A DNA stretch of 64,000 nucleotides, taken from assembly GCA_905182995.1 (NCBI GenBank), contig CAJJDP010000026.1:604879-668878 (forward strand). The letters run 5' to 3'. The notes beneath the pieces are model-generated. The model worked only from the letters and a program-made list of their open reading frames with translations, made no database searches and was not told the DNA's origin. This DNA comes from Paramecium octaurelia (Eukaryota; Ciliophora; Oligohymenophorea; Peniculida; Parameciidae). This document shows positions 46,390 through 58,741 of this stretch, one piece after another. The position numbers and the translations under genes are program-made. The stretch's first letter is position 1. Each line of letters opens with the position of its first letter.

Positions 46390-48358
46390 TCAAATAAAAT
46401 GAATGAGATGGTCTTATACTCCCATTTCTTGAAGGATTGGTGGAACACTGGCTTGCATTTGAGGAGGCCCACAAATCAAATATCGCTAATAATCCAAATT
46501 TTTGCCTAGTACTCTATCAAACATCACTTTGCTGAATCTTTCATCAATAGTCTCTACTCCTTCATATCTTTCTCCTCTAATTTTTATAATCAATCTCAAA
46601 ACTTCTGATTCTAAATGCTTTTATAATTATATTATTGGGAAAAGAATATCAGATCCAATTAATTCAGCTCTATTAGCAACTGCAAAAAATAGAGTAATAT
46701 GAATATTAGTATTAAATTAACATTCATGCGGATTCAAATTATCAGCAACTTACTTTCCAAATTTATTCAAAGTTATTGAGTAAGTGATGGTTTTCAAGAG
46801 AAAGTCCAAAAGATCTAAAAATGGAAATATTCCAGTGCCTCCACAAATAATTACAATTTTTCCTCGATTTGGGATTCCATGAGGTGGTCCAAATGGTCCT
46901 TGGATATCATAAAACTCGCCTTTATGATTATGGACATATTTCGAGAATCCATTCTAAGAATCATAACATTTTATTATCATAGGTAGCTCATTCAAATATT
47001 TAGGTTAGAGAGGTTATTTAGTTTGTTAATTATTGTTAACAATGAACTCGATATATTTTACAAGTTCCCTTCTATAATCGGCATTCTCTGGAGCCATAGA
47101 AGAAACGCATGTATACTGCCTTATAGGAACATTTTTAGATTCAAATGATTATATTTAGAAATATTTTCCAAATGAGTGAATAGAAGTGAATTGAGATAAT
47201 ATTCTGTATTGTGGATTTTAGAATCCGAAATAACTCGTTTTATCATTTAATACTTTTATTGTTTCTAATCTCCATTAAGTACTCTTTGCACTTTCATCTA
47301 TAGGAGTTATAAATGCAATTTAATTTAATGTTCCAATAACATTGTTTTTCAATAATACTGTTGCATTGTGAGAATGTTGAAATTATTTGGCAGTGTCATC
47401 TTCTAGTCCACAACCACCATAAATAAATCGAGAAATTTCCCTTCCTTTCACTTTTTTCCAAATATATTAACCTCCTGGATGGACAAATTCTGTTAAATCT
47501 ATAATTTCGTTATTAAAAATGACCCAAAATTTATTTTAAAATTCATTTTAAAGTTGAGATTGCTCTAAGTAATATAAATAATGAAATACCATTTTGTGTA
47601 ATGTATTAAATTAATAACGAATCTTAAAGGGAACCTGAATGTTGTCTGGGTCTCTCCTCTTCTTTTTTGAACATTTAGTAAATTTTTCCATTTTGATAAA
47701 AAAATTCAAATATAATTCTCCAAAAAAACATAATAGAATACACACACCAAAATGAAATTAAACTGCCTTCACCTTCATTTGGAGCATTAGTATAAGATAA
47801 ATAATATCCAAACCCTAATTCAATTTTACCTAAGATATATATCGCATAACCTAAATAAATATGAAAAAGTGATTATATTTTTAGATAATTCTATATCTGT
47901 AAAGATTGTTTACAAAACTTTAATACTATGCCCCCTATTGCCTACAGTATTAGCACCCCTAAGAAAAAGAATCCTACCAGCCCATGTATATCCTCCAAAC
48001 CTTCTTAACCATACAGTTCTGGTTCTGCATCACCAAAAATCATGAATAATTCAGCTAAGACTGAAGGTACAATTACTAATGTCATGATTATGGCATGCAC
48101 TTCAATTTTATATTATAATAGTATTCCATATCTGTTTGCTATTATGCCTAAATCAACCAATATAGCCCAAGTAATGAAGTTGGCATATTAATGATAGTAA
48201 AATAAGACATTACTGCCTGAGGGTTCTTCTTCCTCAAAATTACTTTCATGTTGATTCAATTATTTGAAATTCGAATTTTCCAAGAATGCGATGTGCGTAT
48301 TTTATTCATAAACCTATTAGGCTAATGAACTTTATAATGCAATTACTAAAAATAGCAT
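46390..48358 (-). CDS. Cytochrome b561 / b5-like / b5 reductase fusion, copy 2
   Basis: One intron (25 nt) at the same position as in copy 1 leaves 648 codons. Modules repeat copy 1: membrane b561-like part with YHQYANFITWAILVDLGIIA, YKIEVHAIIMTL and DIHGLVGFFFLGVL; b5-like motif EIIDLTEFVHPGGQYIWKKV; then reductase segments NVPIRQYTCVSSMAPEN, FYDIQGPFGPPHGIPNRGKI, VIICGGTGIFPFLDLLDFLL and YLICGPPQMQASVPPILQEM. It differs in the linker (KKEEERPRQHSGSLQDS) but keeps the GS-QDSL stretch before the intron. Expected activity: transfer of electrons from NAD(P)H across a membrane; acceptor unknown. The two copies are separated by about 8.8 kb and lie on the same strand, which suggests a local duplication followed by insertion or rearrangement of other genes. 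Confidence 0.88.
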
Positions 48359-48839
48359 CTGGGTAATTATTTTTATTGTATATTTTATTATCTTATAATT
48401 GTCCTCATAGATTTCGCTTATAAAGCAAAATTAACCATAAATATGTCATCATATAACTAAAAATAAACCCCTAAGACTAATTACTTTATTACGCATTAAA
48501 TCGACTTGATTGAAGTAAATATAAATTAAAAGATTTATAGAATACTAATGTTAAATGATTGGGTTATAAATGTTAAAACGAAAGAAAATTATGATATTTC
48601 AATAAGAATAACTAGTAGGATGGATATGAAGATTAAGAGCAATTTTAGCATATATGTAAAAAGAACTGAAAAAGGACATTTTAATTTTAAACTTATAATG
48701 AAATGAAATTTTTATGTATTAATAAATCATTATAATTTATATTTAATATATAGATAATTGAATACAATTACCATACTTATTTATAATTTAGATTTTTGAA
48801 TATATTATAAGCAATATAAATCAAGATTAGTGGTTCAAA
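48359..48839. other. AT-rich intergenic region
   Basis: This 481-bp spacer lies upstream of redox copy 2 and downstream of the WD40 gene stop. It is AT-rich. I see no gene. Confidence 0.5.
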
Positions 48840-49970
48840 TCATAAGTTCCATATTTCAATTGAATTAATTTTACCAAAAATAAATTTTTTTGGCATCATC
48901 TTATATATAAACGTGGGTTGAGAAATTTAAGTTGCATAAATTAATAACAGCTGGCCTGTCTCCAAATTAAAAAAGTATAATTTGTCAAACTGTTCAGACG
49001 GCTAAGTGCTAAAAAATATCAACAATTTGTTATCCGAAGCTAGCTTCATCGATTGAACTCTTCCATTAGTTCTGCCTTTTCGAATAAGTTTTCCATTTAT
49101 AGTGTTAAAGTAATATATATTCTGCTAGCTGGATACAACTATAAAATGGCTTTTTCTTGATACAACAATTTCATCAAACTAAGAATGGTTACAACATATA
49201 AATCTTAAAATTTTCTCTCTAAAGATATCTCTTATATAAATGATGCTGCTTTTTCCAACCTCATAGAGTTTGGATTGAGTAATATCAAATGATGATGGCT
49301 TATGATTTATTTTTATAATCTTTGCTTAATTGTTTGCCTCCAAATTAATTGTAAATAAGTGAGATAATCCCTAAAAACATAGTTACTTCTCATTATTGAA
49401 AAATAAGATTCTTGCAATTACCCCAAATTCTGTTTTAATAACCCGTCTATATTATGCGTTTTAAATTTGCTTAATATCATCTACATTCCATAAAAGTATT
49501 TATTACCCGTAACAACCAGCACATAAATATTTATCACGTTAAGAGAATTATAACAGGTAAACTTAATGAGAAGTGGCTTACATTTGATTACATAAGGTCA
49601 TGTTAGGTTGATTATAAATAAAAACAGTGTGATTCGAACTAATACCACCAATAGCCATTAAACTTAAATCATTGCTTATATCCATACACCAAACTCTAAA
49701 TAAATTGATCTAAAAGTCCTAAATATTTTCCTCTTGTAACTTTTTAACCCATTACTATTTTTCTAAGAGTTCTCTATTCGCTAATAAGCTGTTTGATACT
49801 TGATACATTTAAATTAATTTTGTTTTGATATTTACTTTTAAAATCCCATAAATTCTTAGAAAAACTACTGTTATTTTTGATTTATTGAAGTCTTATATCA
49901 AAGAAACATTATTATCCAACAAAAATGGGAATTAGAAATAAATAAATTAAAACATAGTAATCTATCCCAT
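48840..49970 (-). CDS. WD40-like beta-propeller protein
   Basis: A single exon of 377 codons. The repeats are weak but visible: NLFRVWCMDISNDLSLMAIG followed by GISSNHTVFIY, HQVYLLQFSQRDKYLCAGCY followed by GQQILLWNVDD, EFGVIARILFFNNEKQLC, FDEIVVSRKSHFIVVSS with NIYYFNTINGKLIRKG, and GRVQSMKLASDNKLLIFF. The spacing of about 40 residues and strand pattern ending in W/F-N fit WD40 blades. Function is unknown; such propellers are scaffolds. The first ATG at 49970 gives a hydrophobic, atypical N-terminus; the ATG at 49808 (MYQVSNSLLANRELLE) is an equally good start. The gene is divergent from the epimerase gene, 87 bp between first ATGs. Confidence 0.72.
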
Positions 49971-50057
49971 TTATATAGAATTTATTGATTCATAACTTTT
50001 CATACAATCTAAGGTGTAATTAAAGAAAAATTTAATCATTTCATAATTAAAATTATA

Positions 50058-50822
50058 ATGCAAAAAAAAAATAGTATAGTATAGAAGAATGGGAAAATAT
50101 TAGAATTATGGCTATCCGGTCATTTAATAATTGAAGGGAATGAATCTGATGATATATTAGGAAATGGTTGTTATTTAATGTATCCTTGGGTTAATCGACT
50201 AAGTGATAAAAATGTTTAATGTTAATTTCGGGATTCAAATGGTTATCCATTACACGGGTTATATGTTAATGCCGAGAGATAAATATTAGAAGGAAAAGAG
50301 AATTAGACTTGCTTAACACCAAAAGACCATGATTAATAACAAAGTCATTTTACAGAAACATACACATTTACGAAAGAGAATTAGTTATCTTTATAATTTA
50401 ATATTTTCGATAAATAAGGTCTTGAGTATGGAATAGGTTATCATCCTTATTTTAATTTTGAAAATATTGATGATGTAACCATGATTACAAATTTAACTAA
50501 AAGGTTAGTTGTTAACTAAGATTTAATCCCAATTGGTGATTAGTTATAATGGGAAGATGTAGACTTGGCAGTAATATCTTTAAGGAATCAATAATTCGAT
50601 ACTTGCTTTACAAGCAATAAGGATAAAATTTTTATTAAGTTGGTAAGTAGCAAATATACTTTAATTATTGAATCAGACACCATGAAATATTGTTAAATTT
50701 ATACTCCTCCAGATAGGAAGCGAATCGCTATTGAACCCCAGTCATCAACAGCAGATTGCTTCAAATATAAGACATTCTTAAAAGGAAATTGTCAACTTGG
50801 TTTTACAATTACAATAATTTGA
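50058..50822 (+). CDS. Aldose 1-epimerase (galactose mutarotase) family
   Basis: A single exon of 254 residues starts MQKKNSIVQKNGKILELWLS. Family landmarks are in order: YPWVNRLSDK (substrate-binding arginine), NGYPLHGLYV (histidine of PLHG), GLEYGIGYHPYFNF with the catalytic histidine near residue 125, and RKRIAIEPQSSTADCFK with the catalytic glutamate near residue 226. The enzyme interconverts alpha and beta anomers of hexoses or hexose-6-phosphates. Its short length and motif set are closer to the YeaD/glucose-6-phosphate 1-epimerase branch than to classic galactose mutarotase, but I cannot decide. It is the last well-conserved gene before the subtelomeric desert. Confidence 0.9.
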
Positions 50823-51676
50823 AGTTTATTTAATATCAATCTATAATATTTAATTAATGTCCCTGTAAATTACTAGTCAACCGCTAATAATCAATAATAT
50901 AGTTTTTGAGGTTGAATGCTTGGATTAGAAAATGTGACTTCAAAAATTATACAGTAAGAAGTGTAACTTAATTAAAGCTCTTTTAATCTTAGGAATATAT
51001 AGGAATATATAGGAAAAATCGAAACTATAATATTCTAGGAAGTTAGATTTAAGAAGATTATCCCTATAGAGAAAGGATTATATGCAAAACAAAAAAATTT
51101 GCACAGAATCATAATAGACAAACATACTTTCTGCAAGTTATTGCGTTTTTAAACCCTATTATAATTAAGGAATTTTTATAAGAAAGGATCTTAATCTTAA
51201 GGAAAACTCATTTCTTTATTATACTGCTAATCATTTTAAGTATCAAGAAATTAATTTGTTATTGATAGATTTTATAAAATTAATTCAAAATTTTTTTTTT
51301 CTGGAATGATAAGTTTCATTTGGTATTTATGATTTTTTATTTAGATTGTTGAAATATAATATATTTTTATTTTTTCCAAATTAATTCTGCAAGTATATTC
51401 CAGATTTAATACTAATATTCCTGTGCAGAAAATTATTCTGTAAATTTTGCAGATTATAATAGGTATTGATAGGATCTTATTATTTATTTGAAATAATTTG
51501 ATTGTAAATGTTATTATCCTTTTGATTTGATCATGGAAGCTTGATAAATTTAATTGTTAAGAAAGGTGTAAGCAACTTTATATTTGAGAAAGAAATTTTT
51601 ATCATTTATTCCCTATGGATTTTTGGACTGAACTATAGATTTTACCTTCACGTTTTTAATATTTCAAGCCCCCGCT
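50823..51676. other. Subtelomeric AT-rich region, no clear gene
   Basis: These 850 bp are very AT-rich. A short direct repeat AGGAATATAT occurs twice at about 50993-51012. No coding frame looks convincing. Confidence 0.45.
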
Positions 51677-52006
51677 TCACGAAACAAACAGTCCATTATC
51701 TGATTGTACTATAATCTTATCAGCCTGACATTTCCTCCATTCGTGCTTAAATGCCCCAAAGAACTCATATCTTTGGATGCAGCGAATAGTCTTAGGTTAT
51801 ATTCGTCTCTCTGTTGTTTCTGCTAAGCTAGCGTTAATCTTTTTCTCCAATTTCTCGAAAACCTCTAGCTGTTACCCTAGTCTTTCAAACTCCTTTTGGT
51901 AAGCTGCAGAGTATAGTGTATCATAAAAACCTAATTGTTCAATTTCTCTATGTAATATGCTAAAAAAAAGAAAATCCAAAAATAGTAATTCAAAAAGATA
52001 GTCCAT
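51677..52006 (-). CDS. Small unknown protein, 109 aa
   Basis: A single exon of 110 codons starts MDYLFELLFLDFLFFSILHR. After a hydrophobic N-terminus comes a helical and balanced sequence: EIEQLGFYDTLYSAAYQKEF, ERLGQQLEVFEKLEKKI, RRIQPKTIRCIQRYEFFGAF, KHEWRKCQADKIIVQSD. Base composition rises well above the surrounding desert and the amino-acid mix looks like genuine protein, so I think it is a real gene or the well-preserved end of one. The first 17 residues may be an artefact of reading upstream sequence; another exon could lie upstream. Family unknown. Confidence 0.5.
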
Positions 52007-55000
52007 TTAAATCAGTTGAATATTCTATTATCAATACAATTATTACAGACAGAAATTAGTAAAAATGTCATTTTAATTTTTTTTGCTCTTGAACAAAAGT
52101 GAATATTTAAGATTTATCATAAACTAATAGAAAATCATTTTTACAATATGCAATCGTTTATAATGATATTTATCTATTTAGAGTTTAGTTGAATTTGCTA
52201 TCAGGTACCATTACAACATTGATTTTAAAATATAAATTTTCACATTTACCTTTATTTTCTTATTTTTTTAATTTCATTTTTTGTCTTTTGTGGCTTTAAT
52301 GGTTTAATACACTAAAAGTTATCATCTAAATGCTAAAAAACTTTTATCAAGAGGGATTGCGAAGCAAATCTCATTTTATTTAAATTAATAATCTTCTATT
52401 AATCCATAACAGGATGTGATCGTTTTTTATGGATATGTATATGAATGTATCCTTGGTTTTATACAAATAACTTTTGCATCACTATTGCCAACGAATGCTA
52501 ATGAGCCCTAGTTATCATTTAATAATTTTGATTCCATTAATATCAAAATATCAATGTTCACATTTTTCAATTTCTTAAACCTTGCCTTCTATTAATTTTA
52601 TCTTTGCAGGTTGTTTTTTTGTTATTTTATTTATTGTGTATTCATCCATTCTTACAATTTGTTATTAAATTAGATTGATGATTATTTATGCTGATAGAGT
52701 TATTTGAATTTCAACTTTGAGTAAAGGAAAATCATCAGAATATCAAACAATTAATTTTTGAAGAGTTTATAATAATTAACAATAATAGCATCGGAAGTAT
52801 TATTAAGAATTTAATCTAGTCAGGCACGATATTGTTTGATGCTGACTAATTGATTTATTAATAAACAAGATTACTTTAACCTGATTTTACACTGATTGCA
52901 AACATTCTTTCATTTTTGGTTGAAACCTTAACAATCTTCTTGTTGATACATAAGATTTTTTATAGAATCTATATATTAATATGAAGATTATCCCTCAGAT
53001 TTCTAATCAAAAAGAGAGCATTAATTATATTCTCATTATCAAGGAAATAGTAGGTTTTTAGCATAGGGGTGATATTTGGATAACAAGAAGAATTTAACCT
53101 TATAAGGTTAGCTTAGTTTATTTTTTTCATTTAGCTAATTTTAAAAGTTAACAGAGAAATGAATGCTAAAGGTTATAAGCAAACCAAAGCAGCAGTAGCA
53201 GTAGTGAAATTTTTTTGAGCTCTTCAAAAAAGAATTAGAGACATTTAAGACTTAATTAGAGTTATTATTAAATGACTCTCATAAATCTTCAAATTCTTTG
53301 CTGTCTTCTAAAGTTAAAATATTTTTCAGATTCTATATGACATTAAGACGATAAAAATTCATACTAGCCTGTTGTTTATCATAAGCTTATGACAAAGAAA
53401 ACTAATTATTATTTGTAGTTTTGTTATTATAATGTTATTTCTTTTGAAAGATGAAGGCTTCCCATGACCTAATTGATTAGGTCAGTAGTGCAAAATGTCC
53501 TAATGTGTTTGAGGTGCCCTAAGTGAAACAGTCTCAAGGAAAGGAGCTGTTTCTGTCTAACAATATTCTGATGAATACTACTAAAATTTGAAAATAGTCC
53601 TGTTTTTATATAAATGAAGTAAACAGAATTTAAATTGAAATGATGAATAAATTTAAAACGGTTGCTTTTACCAAAAAGGGATAAGACTACAGCCATATAA
53701 CTAAATATAGTAAGGATTCTCATTCTTTTTATCTCTTATTCCCTTAAATTTGTATGTAGTTTCAAAGTTTTATTTTTCATACCTGAATTATTTTTTTTTT
53801 AACTATTGGAATTTTATTTGTAACATCTATTTGATTTAAGAATTTAGTTGAAATGTTGAAGAAAAACTCATGAAAATCAGAAGAAAACATCACCTATTAA
53901 ATTTAATTATGAACTAAGAAGAAGGAATAATATTCTATAGACCTTAATGTTAATGATACAAAAGAAATATTAGTTTTGAAGAATACAAAGGAGCATTGGA
54001 TGTTAAATCTTATAGTTATTTATATTTGCAGTTTTCTGCACGTTTTTTCCTTAAATTATAATTCTTTTTTTTAATTAATTTCAAGAATTTTTATTTGAAA
54101 AGATAATTTATGAAAAATCTCCCAATGATTATGAGGAAGCATCAATTTTTGATAACTTCATTATTTTTGACTTCTTTCAAAATAGATGACTCTGATTTCT
54201 TCTGTAATTAATTGAAACAATGAGTTAATGTAAGATTATGGGTTGCATATTTACTTAAAGTCTGTTCTTTGATAAGACGACTCTTTTGCTTTTGGAGCAT
54301 ATTTACAGCGATTAATAAAATGCAATCTGAATAACGTTGCTGTTTAATCACTATTAAAATATATATTTGAAGACAAATTTCAAAGAAATAGATTGCAATT
54401 ATGTTTTACAAAAATTATGGGGAATATTAAAGAGTGAAAAAATTCAATTAATTTAGTCATGTAAGCATTCGCCATTAATCTGTAATTAAATCTACAAGTT
54501 AAGCGATATGATACTGTTTTCTTAAATGTTGAACTAAAAAAAAACATTTTAATATTTTTTGTTTTAGATAGTGAGAAATACTAGAACATTATCTAAGTAG
54601 ATATTGCTCAGGAGTTATTTCCTTAAACTTTAAAGTTCATTTTTAAACTTATAATATGATTTTTTGGCGAGGAATACTATAAGATTGAGATTAAAGCAGT
54701 CTTTAAAATAATAATCTTAGGTTTAAGAGAATAAATGTCTAATTCAATAAACAGCTCATATATTAGAGTTCAATCAAAATATAAAAAAAAGATCCCGAAA
54801 GTTGCCTATTCTTATTCAGGTTATAACAATACAATCTTTGGTATTTCGAGGTAAACTATATATTTTAAGGTGATAACTTTAAATAGATTAAATATCAAAC
54901 AAAATTTTGAAACTAGCAAATATGTATAGGAAGAGTTGCCCAAATTCTAAGCATTATATAATCACACTTATTGTTATTGGATATTCTTACTATTCTCCTA

Positions 55001-58000
55001 TTTTCAAACGAGAAAATAATGATTCTCTCAAGAAGATATGGAAAAAATAGCATAATCAAACATAATTAGCATTTATTAACATAGCTTTTGTTGAATTGCT
55101 ATTCATAAAAGTACCTTTTCAGATAATCTTATAAATTTTATTTTGTTATGGCATTATAATGCAGTATTCACAAATAATAACAATATAGAAAGAATAAAAA
55201 ATATATAAATTTTATTCTAAAAACTTCTTGGTTTATTTATTTAAGAAATAGTAATCCTCGTTCCTTTAAAAATTAAATATAATAAGATCTAATTATACTC
55301 TGACCATGACCATAAATAATATCCTTAGTCCTTTTTAGCAGAAGATTCTTTTTTAGCTAAATTGATGATTTTTCTGAAACAATATATAAACTAGTTTTTA
55401 AAAAAAATATACAGTCCTTATTAGATTTAAGGAGATGGTCTCAATAATTAACCTATTTTCATCTTCAAAGTTGAATATTTCATCCAAGAATTGTATTTAA
55501 TTGAAATAGAATAAATCTTTGAGGGATGAAGGAATTTAAATTTTCAATAATTTTGGTAGCAGATATTCATAAGTCTGTTTAACTATATAAAAGGCTCTAT
55601 TTTTTTATTCTTTTCCCCTAAAGTAAAGCTATCCCACAAAGTTTAAAAGAGAACCGAAAATTAATAATATAATTATTACATTAAGGTGTACATCTTGCAC
55701 TTAATTAAATAATAATATCAGAGATTTGAATACATTCTGATTGCAATATAAATGTTTAATAAATTAGTTAACTAAGACTGTTAGTTTCATAATTTCAATC
55801 AACTTTGGATATCTAATTAAGCGAACTCACCTTAAAATTTAACTAGTTGAAAGACTATTACTTAAATTATAAATAAAGTGTAAGAGATAAGCTTTTGAAA
55901 AGTTGATTATTTGCCTCTTACGACTTGATTATCATATACATATTTTACACAAATAATCTGTCACAATCCTTTTCCAATTGAAATAGATAGTACTATCTTG
56001 CCATGAGTAAGAATAATCTGTATCTATTGAAACTAAAATTTTTATTTAGATATCTAAAACTCATTTTGGATATTTCTACATACAGATACGTTTACTTTAA
56101 AAGTATTTTCATTTTCTCTTCTATTTGAAAACCCCAATAATAGGTTGTGGTAATTCATTCTGAATATATAAATCTACTTCTTTAACAAAATAAGTGAGAT
56201 ATTAGAAAAAGAAAACAAATTTGTGTTGATTTCAAATTTCTGCCCGAGTCACTTTTACATAGATATTGCCAAAAATTGGTAATAAATTCTTATAAAATTT
56301 GATTAAGAAGCTTTAAAAAAATTATTTGAATGCTCAAAATAATTGTAAAATTAAAGGATATTTAAGTAAAACAAAATCGTAATTTGATCAAAAAAAAAAA
56401 AATCATTTCATGAGAATAATAGAAATTGAAAGGAGAGAGTATGCTACCTATTCTTTTTATGATATATCTGTAAATGTTGCTGATTCCAAAAAAAAGAAAT
56501 CTTATAATAAATTAATTTAATCACCAGTTTAATCACCCTAAAGAAGCTTGAAAATCTCTTAAATTAAAATTCATAATTGATCATCCAAAGAATAATCTTT
56601 ACCCTAGAAGTCTATTTACTATCATAGATTTACAGTTCCATAAGTCTAATTAAATTAAGCCAAACTAATCAGTCATTAAATACTTGACAATATGTTTGAG
56701 CACAACTTACAATCTAGAAGACAATTTATATGGATTACAATAAGCCTAATATTTTGCCTCAGAATCTCTTGTGCCTTAGTTTCAATTTAAATATTACAAT
56801 TAAATAAATATGAGTTTGCTTAAATTAAACATTTTTAACTATTGTTTTCCATTTTCATAATTGCTTAAAATTTATAATTAAAAGTTCTCCTAAATTATCG
56901 TCCTGTTTTAATATTCAATGATATTTTCTAGTTAAAAGTTGAAAAACTCACAGAAAACTATCCACTTGTGCATAAATCCTTTGTTATAACGGATTGCTAC
57001 TGTCAAAATAACCGATTTTCATAATGCTATGATGATGATTAACTCTTTTGAATAAGTGTATCATTATTTAATCATATGTTTTGGTTAATTGAATTTCATT
57101 GGCTAATTTTGGTTTCAAATTTTAAGTTTATTGTTACTTCTGTTTTTGTTGCCATTTATTTATGTATCCTAGACAAACATTCATACTTGCGCTTTTTCCA
57201 TATCATTTTGAACCCCTTTTTTTTAGCTTGGATAACAATTCTGTAATTTGTTAGTATGTGTTTATAAGATTGCTCCTAAAATTATGTATAGGGCATTTTG
57301 CCCAAGTAAATTTGAATAGAAGTAATTGGTCTATATGCATTATATCTAATTCAGTTTGTTTGATATCCTTCTGAATCTGATTATAGTATTTTAATAAAGG
57401 ACTAAATTGAATTGCAATTCTGTTGAGTGTTGAGAGACGCGCAAATATCAGCTTAACTTCTTACTAGGGATCAACTAGTTATATAGCCAAAATAGCCTCA
57501 ATTTACATTAAACTGTTACTTTAGAGCATAGATTCCTCCATTGATATACAATATTATAAGAACGAAAATTGACAATTCTACTACTTTATAATTCTTACTA
57601 TAATGAAATTTAATTTGTAAAGCCCACATTTCAGCTTCTTATATAGTAAAATATCCCTTTAAATTTGAAAACTATTTTAAAAAGTGATTACTTTATTTCT
57701 CTCTAATTATTTTGCAACAAAAGATAAGTCATTCCATTCTTTAATGAAGAATCTCTTTAAGTAGTTCCAAAGATAAAAATCAAATTTATAATCTTTCGTA
57801 CATAACTTGCAACTAAGATTAACATCCTGCGTAAGAGAATATCATTTAGAATTTAGGATTTAGATCAAATTCAAAACAATATTAGCAACTCTCTAATGTG
57901 AATAAAAAGAAGCACATCTTGAGGAATGCTTAAAAATATAGTTATTATTCTGTTTCATATTCATTAAGTCTTCTATGATTCATAAACCAGGTGATATTAT

Positions 58001-58741
58001 AATATTTTACACAAATTTAGCAGTTTCTTTTACATAATCTTTCGGAAATACATTCAAATTCAATCTAAACTGCTCATAAAGCCCAAATTCACTTTGAATG
58101 CAGAGGAGCAAAATTTTATAATGTTAATAACCCTAAAGGATAAGGAACCTGCATTAGGATATAATAAAGAAACACCATTAAAAAAATTTGCTTTATTATT
58201 TCAGTTGATATAATATTATCTTTCATCATATATTCAAGAATGTTCAATTGAAATTTTTAAAAATTACCATATTATCATCTAAACATCTATTGAGCCATTT
58301 ATTCCAAAGATAATGCTGACACAAGAGCGGAAATATCAAATGAATTAACTTAGTAAAAATTTATGTGTTACACAAAATTTCAAGTTTCAGGAACATCAAT
58401 TAGGGTAAGCAAACCTTTAATAACCCTCTAAATTGAATTGATAATTTGGATGTATAAAAAGTTAAATAATTGTTTTGAATGTGAAATTTCCAAAACCAAT
58501 TATCTAAGTTGACTAAATAAAAAAGAAACAGAAGTAAACAAGGCTATATATGAGTGGCATTGCTATAGCAAAGAATGTAAAAAGAGAATAAGGAAGTTTC
58601 ATAATTGGCACTCTATTTGAAACTAGAATACAGAACAGACATAGTTACATTTCTAAATAAAGTCAATTTAAAAGTGTTTGTCAACAGGTAGGAAAATAAC
58701 AACAGTATGAATGATAAAATATAATTGCATATTAATGATAT
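52007..58741. other. Subtelomeric gene desert with possible relics
   Basis: About 6.7 kb of AT-rich sequence holds no gene I can defend. A stretch near 53452-53760 on the plus strand reads MKASHDLIDQVSSAKCPNVF and EVPQVKQSQGKELFLSNNIL, is interrupted by TGA, and continues KQSCFYINEVNRIQIEMMNK; it may be a relic. A short perfect palindrome, GACCTAATTGATTAGGTC, lies at 53466-53483. Elsewhere TGA occurs in every frame at chance level. Confidence 0.5.

Noticed and set aside
53469-53723. Open frame of 84 codons on the minus strand
   Set aside because: It is antisense to a more protein-like but interrupted plus-strand stretch; neither is strong enough to call as a gene.
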